Source of the DNA: Pelagibacter sp052048135 | GTDB lineage: Bacteria > Pseudomonadota > Alphaproteobacteria > Pelagibacterales > Pelagibacteraceae | Length of the DNA stretch: 64,000 nt | NCBI RefSeq assembly: GCF_052048135.1 | Contig: NZ_JBNAIM010000002.1 | Span: forward strand, 186,001 to 250,000 | Direction of reading: 5' to 3' | Part shown: positions 55,552 to 63,844 of the stretch, piece by piece | How the letters are laid out: each line of letters starts with the position of its first letter | How positions within the stretch are numbered: position 1 is the stretch's first letter | Program-made: the position numbers and the translations under genes | Notes under the pieces: generated by a model | Databases searched by the model: none | Told to the model about the DNA's origin: nothing | The model's input: the letters and a program-made list of their open reading frames with translations, nothing else

Positions 55552-55616
55552 TAATATTTTTTATTTTAATTAGTTATAAAATTTACTATTTATATCGAAT
55601 AAAACAGAATTTTAAC

Positions 55617-55928
55617 ATGAAATTATTTATCTACATTATTTTATTTTTTAAAATATTTTTTTTTCAAAATTTATCGTCTGACGAAGTCTTTTTAAAAGGT
55701 AAAGAGATTTTTCTTAATTCTGGAAATTGCGCCGCATGTCATTCATTAAAAGATGCAGGCTCAGTTGCAAACATAGGCCCAAGTTTAGATGAAATTAGAC
55801 CAGTCGCTGAGAGAGTTAAAAATGCAGTTGTAAATGGAATTGGAGTAATGCCTTCAGCAATGGGAGTTTTGAGTGATGATGAAATAGATGCTGTCTCTTA
55901 CTATGTATCTAAAAGCACAAATAATTAG
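55617..55928 (+). CDS. Secreted monohaem cytochrome c, class I (candidate PuuD partner)
   Basis: Small periplasmic electron carrier of 103 residues. A signal peptide of about 20 residues rich in I/F/L precedes the haem motif CAACH at residues 38-42. The axial methionine is probably in VMPSAMG near residue 82. The open frame extends further upstream, but the ATG chosen gives a proper signal peptide. It opens a purine-degradation cluster whose membrane urate oxidase lacks its usual fused cytochrome c domain, so it may be the electron acceptor for urate oxidation. That link is inference. The stop overlaps convergent uraD by four bases. Confidence 0.85.
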   Translation: MKLFIYIILFFKIFFFQNLSSDEVFLKGKEIFLNSGNCAACHSLKDAGSVANIGPSLDEIRPVAERVKNAVVNGIGVMPSAMGVLSDDEIDAVSYYVSKSTNN

Positions 55929-56425
55929 TTATTAATAAAAATTTCATTTAGACGGAATAAAGCTATTTTCTTCACTTGTGATTTTGCTTCATTGAATTCT
56001 GTGAAATAGTCATTTTGAACTCTTTGTCTAAAATTACTAAGTATATTATTTTTATCTTTTCCTTTTACGGCAATGATAAATGGAAATTTAAACTTCCTTT
56101 CATAGTTCGAATTTAAATTCTCAAATTCTAACAATTCTTCTTTGGTACATTTATCTAATTTAGCTCCACTTTGCTCTTTCGAGGAAAAGTTAGTCAATTT
56201 TTTTTCGATGGCTAATTTTGGATGTAAATTAAAGATTTCAAGAATTTTTTCTTTAGAACAATTTTCATAAATGTTTGTCATTTTATTCATTAAGTCCTCT
56301 GCATCTTTAAATGGTTTAAATTTATAAGCTTCATTAGCAATCCATTCTGACTTTTCAAACACACTTCCAAAAATAGACACAAATTCATTTTCAGATAAGG
56401 AGTTTAAATTATTTATAAAATTCAT
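55925..56425 (-). CDS. uraD: OHCU decarboxylase
   Basis: Converts 2-oxo-4-hydroxy-4-carboxy-5-ureidoimidazoline to S-allantoin, the last step of uricolysis. The 166-residue all-helical protein has the catalytic histidine H68 in IFNLHPKLA, the SKEQSGAKLD motif near 81-90, and KFPFIIAVKGK near 113-123. I chose the ATG that gives MNFINNLNSLSENEF, because the longer open frame runs through the promoter region of divergent uraH. Confidence 0.93.
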   Translation of the reverse strand: MNFINNLNSLSENEFVSIFGSVFEKSEWIANEAYKFKPFKDAEDLMNKMTNIYENCSKEKILEIFNLHPKLAIEKKLTNFSSKEQSGAKLDKCTKEELLEFENLNSNYERKFKFPFIIAVKGKDKNNILSNFRQRVQNDYFTEFNEAKSQVKKIALFRLNEIFINN

Positions 56426-56472
56426 TATGTCTTTAACTTGATGTTTTAATATATTTATTATTGAATTTTTGT

Positions 56473-56490
56473 ATAGTATATAAGTACTAT
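56473..56490. repeat. Short inverted repeat between uraD and uraH
   Basis: ATAGTA and TACTAT are reverse complements separated by six bases, ending at the base before the uraH ATG. In this A+T-rich DNA a 6-bp match is weak evidence. Its place between divergent uricolysis genes makes it a candidate operator. Confidence 0.35.
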
Positions 56491-56841
56491 ATGACCAAAT
56501 TAACGACACATGTTTTAGATGTTTACTCTGGTAAGCCAGGTAAAGGTATTAAAGTTGATTTATTTTTTATTAATGGAGAAAAAAAAGAAAAAATTAATAC
56601 TTTGATTTTAAATAATGATGGAAGAACAGATAAGCCCCTAGTTGAAAAAGATAAATTTATATCTGGAAAATATGAGTTGATTTTTTATATCGGTGATTAC
56701 TTTAACAAAATTATTGAAACTAAAGATCCACCATTTTTAGATGAAGTAATTGTTAGATTTGGCATTTCAAATAACCAAGAAAGTTATCACGTTCCTTTAC
56801 TAGTCTCACCCTGGAGTTACTCAACTTATAGAGGAAGCTAA
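56491..56841 (+). CDS. uraH: 5-Hydroxyisourate hydrolase (transthyretin-like)
   Basis: Hydrolyses 5-hydroxyisourate, the product of urate oxidation. The 116-residue protein has the N-terminal THVLDVYSGKPGKGI motif and the C-terminal YRGS tetrapeptide that distinguishes the enzyme from transthyretin. It also has HVPLLVSPWSYSTY. No signal peptide is present, so it is cytoplasmic. A TTG ten codons upstream is in frame but less likely than the ATG. Its stop overlaps xdhA by one base. Confidence 0.95.
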   Translation: MTKLTTHVLDVYSGKPGKGIKVDLFFINGEKKEKINTLILNNDGRTDKPLVEKDKFISGKYELIFYIGDYFNKIIETKDPPFLDEVIVRFGISNNQESYHVPLLVSPWSYSTYRGS

Positions 56842-58277
56842 TGGTTTCCAACACGATACAATTTATCTATAACAATAAAATTTATAGTATAAAAAATCCT
56901 GATCCCAATAAAACAGTTCTAGATTACATTAGAAATGATTTAAAAAAAAATGGAACTAAAGAAGGATGTGCAGAAGGTGGATGTGGTGCTTGCACAGTTG
57001 TTCTTGGAGAATTAAAAAATTCAAAGCTGATATATAAATCAATTAACTCTTGTATAAGTTTTTTGCCCTCAATTAATGGAAAACATTTAATTTTAGTTGA
57101 AAATTTAATGTCCAAAAAAAATCAATTGCATCCTATTCAAGAAGCAATGGTAAAATTTCATGGTTCGCAATGTGGTTTTTGTACCCCCGGATTCATTATG
57201 TCATTATTTGCAATGTATAAAAATTTTAAAAAATTCAATGATGAAATTATTGAAGAAACACTCTCTGGTAATTTGTGTAGATGCACTGGGTATAGACCAA
57301 TTATTGATGCAGCTAAAAGCCTAAACAATAAAAAAGACAATGATCATTTTAAAAAAGATCAAATAAAAATTATAAAGTTACTGAAAAAAATTAATAACAA
57401 TGAAATCGAAATTACTTATAAAGATAAAAAATATTATTCACCAAGATCTACAAATAGTTTAAAAAAAATTATCAAAAAAAATCCTAATGCTCACTTTTTA
57501 AGTGGTGGAACAGATTTATCTTTAGAAGTTACAAAATTAAGAGGAGAAATTAAAAACATTATTTCTCTAAATTCTGTTAAAGAATTAAATTTTGTTAAGA
57601 AAAATAAAAATTTTATAGAAGTTGGAGCTGGAGTTTCTTTATATGATTTTCAAAATATAATTAAATCTTATTATTTAGATTTTTATAATATATTGAAAAG
57701 ATATGGTTCAGTTCAAATAAGAAATGTTGGAACAATATCGGGAAATATTGCTACAGCTTCACCAATTGGTGATACATTGCCCTTATTATTAAGTTTGGAT
57801 GCTGTTGTTAAAATTCAAACTAAAAGTGGTCTAAAAACAATACCTTTAAATAAATTTTTTATTTCTTATAGAAAAACAAAGCTAAAAAAAGGTGATTTTG
57901 TTTATTCAGTAAAAATACCGATAAGTAAGAAAAACTATTTTAGAGCATATAAAATTTCAAAAAGATTTGATGATGACATTTCAACCGTATGTGCCTCATT
58001 TAATTTTTTGATTGAAAATAATAAGATAGTAGAAGCAAAAATAGCTTATGGTGGAATGTCTGAAATACCAAAACGAGCAACTTCAATTGAAAAAAAACTT
58101 AATAATTCAGTGTTTTCTGAAGAGCTTTTTTTAAATGCTCAGAATTTGATTAAAGATGATTTTTCACCAATTGGTGACATGAGAGCAAGTAAAAATTATA
58201 GATTAGAAATTGCTAGAAATCTTTTAATGAAATTTTTTTATGAAATAAAAACCAAAAGGAACATTAGGATAAACTGA
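56841..58277 (+). CDS. xdhA: Xanthine dehydrogenase, small subunit (FeS and FAD)
   Basis: Electron-transfer subunit of xanthine dehydrogenase. The first [2Fe-2S] domain has C43, C48 and C51 in EGCAEGGCGAC and C71. The second has C111/C114 in SQCGFCTPGF and C146/C148 in NLCRCTGYRP. An FAD domain begins near residue 195, with LSGGTDLSLEV and IRNVGTISGNIATASPIGD. The 478 residues match the two-subunit XdhAB type. The TGATG junction couples it to xdhB. Confidence 0.95.
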   Translation: MVSNTIQFIYNNKIYSIKNPDPNKTVLDYIRNDLKKNGTKEGCAEGGCGACTVVLGELKNSKLIYKSINSCISFLPSINGKHLILVENLMSKKNQLHPIQEAMVKFHGSQCGFCTPGFIMSLFAMYKNFKKFNDEIIEETLSGNLCRCTGYRPIIDAAKSLNNKKDNDHFKKDQIKIIKLLKKINNNEIEITYKDKKYYSPRSTNSLKKIIKKNPNAHFLSGGTDLSLEVTKLRGEIKNIISLNSVKELNFVKKNKNFIEVGAGVSLYDFQNIIKSYYLDFYNILKRYGSVQIRNVGTISGNIATASPIGDTLPLLLSLDAVVKIQTKSGLKTIPLNKFFISYRKTKLKKGDFVYSVKIPISKKNYFRAYKISKRFDDDISTVCASFNFLIENNKIVEAKIAYGGMSEIPKRATSIEKKLNNSVFSEELFLNAQNLIKDDFSPIGDMRASKNYRLEIARNLLMKFFYEIKTKRNIRIN

Positions 58278-60580
58278 TGAAAAGTGATAATTCTTTATTC
58301 AATAAGAGTATAGCTCATGATAGTGGAGCCAAACATGTTTCAGGATTAGCAAAATATACTGATGATATTAGTGAACCATTAAATACACTTTATGGTGCTA
58401 TAGGGTGGAGTAGAAATGCACATGCAAAGATTAAAAGAGTTGATTTAGATGCTGTTAAAAATAGTGAAGGAGTCTTAACCGTAGTAACTCATTCTGATAT
58501 ACCAGGTCGTAATGATGTAGGACCTGTATTTGATGGTGATCCTATTTTTCCAAAAGATAAAGTGGAATATTATGGGCAACCACTTTTTGCAGTTGCTGCA
58601 ACTACAATAGAGCTTGCCAGAAAAGCTGTATTAAAAGCAAAAGTTTTTTATCAAGATTTAAAACCAATAGTTACAATTGATGATGCTTTAAAAAGAAATA
58701 GCTTATTATTCAAACCTAGAATTATAAAAAAAGGTAATCCAAATCAAAAAATAGAAAAGTCAAAAAATAAAATTAAAGGTAATTTCACAACTGGCAGCCA
58801 AGAACATTTTTATTTGGAGGGACAGGTTGCTTTTGTGATCCCTAAAGAAGATAATAATTATACAGTTTATAGTTCAACCCAACATCCTTCTGAAACGCAA
58901 CAGATTATTGCAAAAATGTTAAATCAAAAAAGTAACTCAATTGATGTTTTAGTAAGAAGAATTGGTGGAGGGTTTGGTGGTAAGGAGACTAATTTTATGA
59001 CTTCTGCTATTTGTGCTCTTTTATCTCATAAAACCAAAAAACCAATAAAGCTTAGGTTGGATAGAGATGACGATATAATCATAACTGGAAAAAGACACGA
59101 TTTTTATTCTGATTATGAGGTAGGATTTGATGATGATGGTTGCATTAATGGTTTAAAATTAAAACTTGCATCTCGATGTGGAATGTCTCCAGATCTTTCA
59201 CTTGCAATAAATGAAAGAGCTTTATTACATATTGATAATGCATATTGTTTAACAGATTTAGAAATAAAAAATTATTTATGTAAAACTAATACTGCTTCTT
59301 CAACAGCTTTCAGAGGATTTGGTGGAAATCAAGGTATGATGGCTATTGAAAATATCATTGACAACATATCTCGACACTTAAACAAAGATCCTTCTGAAGT
59401 TAGAAAGAGGAATTTTTATGGAAAAAAAAGTAGAAATATAACTTATTATGGAATGAAAATTAATGACAATGTTATTAATGAAATATTTGAAGATTTAAAA
59501 ATTAAATCAAATTATAAAAAAAGGTATAGTGAAATTAAAAAATTTAATCAAAGAAACAAATTTAAAAAAAAAGGTATTGCAATAACACCTGTTAAATTTG
59601 GAATATCTTTTACCACAATACATCTTAATCAAGCAGGCGCTCTTGTTCATGTTTATACAGATGGAAGTATCCATATGAATCATGGTGGTATTGAAATGGG
59701 TCAGGGCACACATACAAAAATTGCACAGTTAGTAGCAAACTCATTTGGTTTACCTTATGAAAAAGTACAAATTTCATCTACCAATACATCAAAAGTTCCT
59801 AACACTTCAGCTAGTGCAGCTTCTTCGACAACTGATTTAAATGGAGCAGCTACCCTAAATGCAGTTTCAAAAATCAAATCCAATTTGAATAAATTTATCA
59901 AAAAAAAATATAAGATTTTTTCTAAAATTGAACCTTTATATAAAAATGGAAATATATACGTTGGAAATAGAATATTTAATTTTGAGGAGATAATTAAGCA
60001 GGCCTATTTAAACAGAATATCTCTTTCATCTTCCGGCTTTTACTCTACACCAAAAATTAATTTCAATAAAAAAACTTTCAAAGGCAGGCCATTTTACTAT
60101 TTTTGTTATGGAGCAGCAGTCACAGAGGTTACTATTGATACTTTTACAGGTGAGAGTGTTCTAGATAGAGTTGATATTCTACACGATGTTGGAAATGCGA
60201 TTAACCCAGCTCTTGAACACGGCCAAATAGAAGGAGGATTCGTTCAAGGTCAAGGTTGGTTAACAATGGAGGAAGTTGTTTGGGATAAGTCTGGAAAAAT
60301 TAAAACTTATTCTCCATCAACTTATAAAATACCTGCAATAAACGATATTCCAAAAAAATTTAATGTTGAAATTTTTAAAAAAGGTTTAAATGTTGAAAAA
60401 GTTGTGAACAAAGCAAAAACTACTGGAGAACCTCCACTTATGCTGGCAATGAGTGTTTTTTTTGCAATTAAAGATGCAATTGCTTCTACAGCAAATTATA
60501 AAAAATCACCAATTATTGATGCTCCAGCAACACCTGAAAAAATATTATTGAGTATAAATAAATTAAAAAATATAATTTAA
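58277..60580 (+). CDS. xdhB: Xanthine dehydrogenase, molybdopterin subunit
   Basis: Catalytic molybdenum subunit that hydroxylates hypoxanthine and xanthine to urate. The 767-residue protein has QEHFYLEGQ near residue 175, RRIGGGFGGKET near 229-240, the substrate arginine in TAFRGFGGNQG, MGQGTHTKIAQ, and the catalytic glutamate E718 in TTGEPPLMLA. These are the xanthine-dehydrogenase versions of the motifs. The maturation factor XdhC is not in the window. Confidence 0.95.
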   Translation: MKSDNSLFNKSIAHDSGAKHVSGLAKYTDDISEPLNTLYGAIGWSRNAHAKIKRVDLDAVKNSEGVLTVVTHSDIPGRNDVGPVFDGDPIFPKDKVEYYGQPLFAVAATTIELARKAVLKAKVFYQDLKPIVTIDDALKRNSLLFKPRIIKKGNPNQKIEKSKNKIKGNFTTGSQEHFYLEGQVAFVIPKEDNNYTVYSSTQHPSETQQIIAKMLNQKSNSIDVLVRRIGGGFGGKETNFMTSAICALLSHKTKKPIKLRLDRDDDIIITGKRHDFYSDYEVGFDDDGCINGLKLKLASRCGMSPDLSLAINERALLHIDNAYCLTDLEIKNYLCKTNTASSTAFRGFGGNQGMMAIENIIDNISRHLNKDPSEVRKRNFYGKKSRNITYYGMKINDNVINEIFEDLKIKSNYKKRYSEIKKFNQRNKFKKKGIAITPVKFGISFTTIHLNQAGALVHVYTDGSIHMNHGGIEMGQGTHTKIAQLVANSFGLPYEKVQISSTNTSKVPNTSASAASSTTDLNGAATLNAVSKIKSNLNKFIKKKYKIFSKIEPLYKNGNIYVGNRIFNFEEIIKQAYLNRISLSSSGFYSTPKINFNKKTFKGRPFYYFCYGAAVTEVTIDTFTGESVLDRVDILHDVGNAINPALEHGQIEGGFVQGQGWLTMEEVVWDKSGKIKTYSPSTYKIPAINDIPKKFNVEIFKKGLNVEKVVNKAKTTGEPPLMLAMSVFFAIKDAIASTANYKKSPIIDAPATPEKILLSINKLKNII

Positions 60581-60584
60581 ATTG

Positions 60585-61055
60585 ATGTCTAATAATTCTA
60601 AGTTCATGATGAAAGCTATAGAGCTTTCTATAAAGAGTGCAAAAGCCAAGGGTGGCCCATTTGGATGTGTTGTAGTGAAAGATAATCAAATAATTGCTGA
60701 GGGACACAATCAAGTAACATCAAATAATGACCCAACAGCTCATGCAGAAATAGTTGCAATTCGAAATGCGTGTAAAAAATTAAATAATTTTTTTTTAAAG
60801 GGATGTGATCTTTACACAAGTTGTGAGCCATGCCCCATGTGTTTATCGGCGATATATTGGTCACATGTAGACAACATATATTATGCAAATACCAGAATGG
60901 ATGCAAAAGACATAGATTTTGATGATTCATTTATCTATTCAGAAGTTAAAAAAGAAATAAATGAAAGAAAAATTAAAATGACTCAACTAAATAGAGACGA
61001 AGCACTTGAAGCATTTAAGATTTGGCAAAATAAAGAAGATAAGATTAAATATTAA
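60585..61055 (+). CDS. guaD: Guanine deaminase (cytidine-deaminase fold)
   Basis: Deaminates guanine to xanthine, feeding XdhAB. The 156-residue zinc enzyme has HAE at 53-55 and PCPMC at 82-86. The length and the DIDFDDSFIYSEV segment match the small Bacillus-type GuaD rather than tRNA adenosine deaminase. A TTG one codon before the ATG is also in frame. The next ATG follows its stop with no gap. Confidence 0.9.
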   Translation: MSNNSKFMMKAIELSIKSAKAKGGPFGCVVVKDNQIIAEGHNQVTSNNDPTAHAEIVAIRNACKKLNNFFLKGCDLYTSCEPCPMCLSAIYWSHVDNIYYANTRMDAKDIDFDDSFIYSEVKKEINERKIKMTQLNRDEALEAFKIWQNKEDKIKY

Positions 61056-61967
61056 ATGGAAGTTTTCACATACGCACTTAAATGGTCAGAGGTAATATTG
61101 AGATGGGGCCACGTATTATTTGCAATCCTGTGGGTTGGAAATAGTTTTCTGTTTAATTATCTAGATAATAAATTAAATAAAAATATAAGCTCAGAAAATG
61201 CAGATGGTGAAGGATATCTAATGCATTCAGGTTTCTTTTATAAGCTATCTAGGTTAAAAACTTCTCCAAATAAATCTTATCTAAATCAACTTGTGATTTT
61301 TAAGTGGCAAAGTTATTTAACATTTGTCACTGGGATACTATTGCTGGTGGTTATATATTATTACAACTCAGGTGTATTAATAGTTGATAAAAGAGTTTTA
61401 GAAATATCCCCATTAACTGCAATTTCTTATTCAGTTTTATCATTAATTTTATCTTGGGTTGTTTATGACTTTTTGTGCAAATCTAGACTAATAAAAAATA
61501 ATTTTTTATTTTTGACCACGATGTTAATTTTATTAGGCCTTTTATCATTTGGTTTAACAAAAGTATTTGGGGCAAAATTTGCATTTTTAAGTGTTGGTTT
61601 AATTATAGGAACAAATATGTTTGCTAATGTTTTTACTGTAATAATTCCAAATCAGATGAACATTATTAATAGTGCCAAGAATAATAAAGAATTTGATATG
61701 AGCTTATCTTTAGCTGCTAAACAAAGATCAATACATAACAATTATTCAACATTTTTAGTGTTATTCATAATGTTATCAGGGCATTATAGCTTTTTAGTTT
61801 ATCACAAATATAATTGGTTAATTTTATGTCTAATCGCAATTATATCAGCACTTGGAAGACATTATTTTAACTTAAGAGGTAGAAATATTAATAAACCAAG
61901 TATTTTATTTACTTCAATAATTGCTTTGCTATTACTTGCTGCAGTTATATTTATATTTAAAACGTAA
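61056..61967 (+). CDS. puuD: Membrane urate oxidase PuuD-like, without cytochrome domain
   Basis: Predicted integral membrane enzyme that oxidises urate to 5-hydroxyisourate. The 303 residues contain about eight hydrophobic helices with RWGHVLFAILWVGNSFLFNY at the start. NMFANVFTVIIPNQ and SIHNNYSTFLVLFIMLSGHY follow. These match the DUF989 membrane domain of PuuD. Characterised PuuD is longer and ends in a cytochrome c domain; here the protein stops after the last helix with no CxxCH. Position between guanine deaminase and a phosphoribosyltransferase supports the purine role. Confidence 0.85.
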   Translation: MEVFTYALKWSEVILRWGHVLFAILWVGNSFLFNYLDNKLNKNISSENADGEGYLMHSGFFYKLSRLKTSPNKSYLNQLVIFKWQSYLTFVTGILLLVVIYYYNSGVLIVDKRVLEISPLTAISYSVLSLILSWVVYDFLCKSRLIKNNFLFLTTMLILLGLLSFGLTKVFGAKFAFLSVGLIIGTNMFANVFTVIIPNQMNIINSAKNNKEFDMSLSLAAKQRSIHNNYSTFLVLFIMLSGHYSFLVYHKYNWLILCLIAIISALGRHYFNLRGRNINKPSILFTSIIALLLLAAVIFIFKT

Positions 61968-61982
61968 TATATTAATATTAAA

Positions 61983-62507
61983 ATGTCAGATAAATTAATT
62001 GTTAGCTGGGAAGACTATAACAATACAGTTGAAAAGTTGGCAATTCAGATAGAGGAAAGTGACTATAAGCCAACAATATTGATTGGAATTATGCGAGGTG
62101 CTGCTCCAATGATTGATGTACTTAGTAGAATTTTTAAATTGAAATGCGCTTATCTTGCAGTTGAGTCTTACAGCGGAAAAGGTGTGGAGGATGAGCAAGG
62201 AGATATTGTATTTTCAAGGGAAATGAGCTCTATTGCCCCTAATATGGGGGGAAGAATTTTATTGTGTGATGATCTATCTGATACAGGAATTACATTCAAC
62301 AAAAGTATTGATTGGTTAAAAAAATATGAACCAATTAAAGGTAAAATTGAAGATATTAAAACAGCAACATTGTGGAAGAAAAAAAAATCCACATTTAACC
62401 CGGATTTCTGTGCAATCAAATTAAATGCTGACCCTTGGATTGTGCAACCCTTTGAAATTTACGAAGAAATTAGAATAGAAGAAATTAAAAAAAAACATAA
62501 AAAATAA
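61983..62507 (+). CDS. Purine phosphoribosyltransferase (Gpt-like)
   Basis: Type I phosphoribosyltransferase of 174 residues. The PRPP-binding motif ILLCDDLSDTGITF is at 92-105, GIMRGAAPMI near 35-44, and DPWIVQPFEIYEE near the C terminus, which resembles xanthine/hypoxanthine salvage enzymes. It would turn imported or recycled purine bases into nucleotides, competing with XdhAB for substrate. Exact base preference is not readable. It is followed by an intrinsic terminator. Confidence 0.8.
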   Translation: MSDKLIVSWEDYNNTVEKLAIQIEESDYKPTILIGIMRGAAPMIDVLSRIFKLKCAYLAVESYSGKGVEDEQGDIVFSREMSSIAPNMGGRILLCDDLSDTGITFNKSIDWLKKYEPIKGKIEDIKTATLWKKKKSTFNPDFCAIKLNADPWIVQPFEIYEEIRIEEIKKKHKK

Positions 62508-62534
62508 AAAAGGCGATCTAAAAGACCGCCTTTT
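62508..62534. terminator. Bidirectional intrinsic terminator
   Basis: AAAAGGCGATCT pairs with AGACCGCCTTTT across a three-base AAA loop: 12 positions with one A-C mismatch. The A4 and T4 arms give a U-tract in both directions. It begins at the base after the phosphoribosyltransferase stop and serves the convergent permease gene too. It is the only clear terminator in the window. Confidence 0.88.
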
Positions 62535-62560
62535 AAAAAATTTAAATATATCTCTATAAT

Positions 62561-63844
62561 TTATATAGCAAAACTTATTACACTTGCTATAGCAATAATC
62601 CAAATAGCAGGATTTGTATCAAATCTACCTGTTACAAGTTTTACTGCAGCGTATGAAATAAATGCCAATGCAATTCCATGTGATATAGAATATGTAAATG
62701 GCATTGCTATCATAGCAAGAACAGCAGGACCTGACTCAGATATATCATTCCACTCAATATCAGTTATATTTCTAACAAAAAGTGTTGCAATATATATAAG
62801 CGCAGCCCCATCTATTTCTTTTGGTAAGCTTGTTGCAAGTGGACTAAAGAATAAACATAAAAGAAATAGAATACCTATTACCAAAGATGTCATTCCAGTT
62901 CTACCACCTGCTTTCACTCCTGCAGCTGACTCGACATAAGTAGTTACAGTAGAAGTACCCATCATGGCACCAGCAACTGTAGACACACTGTCTGATAGCA
63001 TTGCTTTATCAATGTCTTGTATTTTACCATCTCTTCCAATTTTTCCAGAAACATTTGCAACACTTGTTAGTGTTCCAGCTGTATCAAAAAAATCGATAAA
63101 GAATAAAGTAAATATTACTGTTACCATTGAAGCTGAAAGCGCAGCACCTAGATCAAATTTAAAGAGATAAGTCATTGATGGTGGTGCTGATACAACACCA
63201 TAGAAATCTCCTAAACCTGTTACCCAAGCGATTGCACTAAATCCTACAATTCCAATAATTATATTTCCTTTGATACCTTTTTGTTCCATCACAATCATTG
63301 AAACAAAAGCTCCAGCACCAAGTAATAAAAGTGGATTTGATAAATCTCCAAGACCTACCAAAGTTGCTGGATTATCTGCGGTTAATCCCATTATTTGGAA
63401 TCCTATAATTGCTAAGAATAATCCAATTCCAGCTCCTATTCCGAGTTTTAAACTTTTTGGAATTGAGTTTATTAACCAAGCCCTGATTGGTGTTAGTGAA
63501 ATTATCAAGAACACTACACCTGCAACTAATACAGCACCTAAAGCTTCTTCAGGCGTATAATTCATTCCAAGACATACACCATATGCAATAAACGCGTTTA
63601 TTCCCATACCAGGCGCAAGTCCAACAGGCCAAGTCTTTGCGTAGAAAGCACAGATAAAGCAAGCTAGTGCCGTCGCACAAGCAGTTGCGGTAAAAACACC
63701 ACCTCTATCAAAGCCTCCTTCAGACAATATAAGTGGATTTAAAAACATAATGTAAGCCATAGTCAAAAAAGTTGACACTCCAGCCACAACTTCTGTTTTA
63801 AAGTCCGTCTTATGTTGTTTATATTTAAAGTAGTTATCTAACAT
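62561..63844 (-). CDS. NCS2-family purine permease (AzgA-like)
   Basis: Proton-coupled inner-membrane importer of purine bases. The 427-residue protein has about 12-14 hydrophobic segments and the AzgA/GhxP pattern: TEVVAGVSTFLTMAYIMFLNP near residues 17-37, LAPGMGINAFIAYG, IDFFDTAGTLTSVAN, and TTYVESAAGVKAGGRTG. That subgroup carries hypoxanthine, guanine or adenine; xanthine or urate cannot be excluded. GGAGG four bases before the ATG is the strongest Shine-Dalgarno sequence I noticed in the window. It lies downstream of and convergent with the purine genes, which supports a shared pathway. Confidence 0.92.
   Translation of the reverse strand: MLDNYFKYKQHKTDFKTEVVAGVSTFLTMAYIMFLNPLILSEGGFDRGGVFTATACATALACFICAFYAKTWPVGLAPGMGINAFIAYGVCLGMNYTPEEALGAVLVAGVVFLIISLTPIRAWLINSIPKSLKLGIGAGIGLFLAIIGFQIMGLTADNPATLVGLGDLSNPLLLLGAGAFVSMIVMEQKGIKGNIIIGIVGFSAIAWVTGLGDFYGVVSAPPSMTYLFKFDLGAALSASMVTVIFTLFFIDFFDTAGTLTSVANVSGKIGRDGKIQDIDKAMLSDSVSTVAGAMMGTSTVTTYVESAAGVKAGGRTGMTSLVIGILFLLCLFFSPLATSLPKEIDGAALIYIATLFVRNITDIEWNDISESGPAVLAMIAMPFTYSISHGIALAFISYAAVKLVTGRFDTNPAIWIIAIASVISFAI

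Noticed and set aside
55470..55616. N-terminal extension of the cytochrome c frame
   Set aside because: It is antisense to the DUF1330 gene and would bury the signal peptide. The ATG at 55617 starts with a normal signal sequence.
56426..56509. 28-codon N-terminal extension of uraD
   Set aside because: It overlaps the uraH start on the other strand, and the UraD family begins at the inner methionine.
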